Program-made: the position numbers and the translations under genes
Source of the DNA: JBFLVQ01 sp040758525
Lineage (GTDB): Bacteria; Acidobacteriota; Blastocatellia; Chloracidobacteriales; JADJPF01
Assembly (NCBI GenBank): GCA_040758525.1
Contig: JBFLVQ010000643.1
Location: 1-5,556, forward strand
Direction of reading: 5' to 3'
DNA: 5,556 nucleotides
Notes under the pieces: model-generated
Databases searched by the model: none
What the model was told of the DNA's origin: nothing
What the model saw: only the letters and a program-made list of their open reading frames with translations
Part shown: positions 5,542-5,556 of the stretch, piece after piece
How positions within the stretch are numbered: position 1 is the first letter of the stretch
Layout of the letters: each line of letters begins with the position of its first letter

Positions 5542-5556
5542 CAGCAATTCTGCTTT

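Overview
The window is a piece of a bacterial chromosome, moderately AT-rich, with compact protein-coding genes. It holds six genes: two on the plus strand and four on the minus strand. I see no tRNA, rRNA, CRISPR array, insertion sequence or integrase. The organism cannot be named from this sequence. The gene mix (type III polyketide synthase, long UbiB/ABC1 kinase, small very basic orphan proteins) would suit a Chloroflexota-like or other environmental bacterium, but that is a weak guess.

Plus strand, 1-1572: the 3' end of a type III polyketide synthase gene, then 30 bases later a complete COMT-type SAM-dependent O-methyltransferase gene. They look like one transcription unit, whose start lies outside the window. 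The likely product class is a methylated phenolic lipid, alkylpyrone or small phenol; this is inferred from the pairing.

Minus strand, 1564-4637: reading in the direction of transcription (right to left), a 90-residue basic protein, a 139-residue very basic protein, a 181-base gap with a good promoter and a perfect inverted repeat, then a 718-residue UbiB/ABC1 (AarF) family atypical kinase with a basic N-terminal extension and two C-terminal membrane segments. The kinase gene runs tail to tail into the methyltransferase gene, and the two overlap by 9 bases. UbiB-family proteins are known to support quinone and other isoprenoid lipid metabolism. A kinase facing a phenolic-lipid cassette is therefore suggestive, though proximity is the only direct evidence.

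Minus strand, 4638-5556: a 250-base gap with a likely promoter for the small basic genes and a long stem-loop just after the rightmost gene. That gene encodes a 213-residue protein with three separate helix-turn-helix-like modules and is a candidate local regulator. It has no Shine-Dalgarno sequence, but a -10-like hexamer sits six bases before its ATG, so it may be made from a leaderless mRNA.

The part least explained by known families is the pair of small basic proteins beside the kinase, together with the dyad-bearing promoter and the triple-HTH protein.
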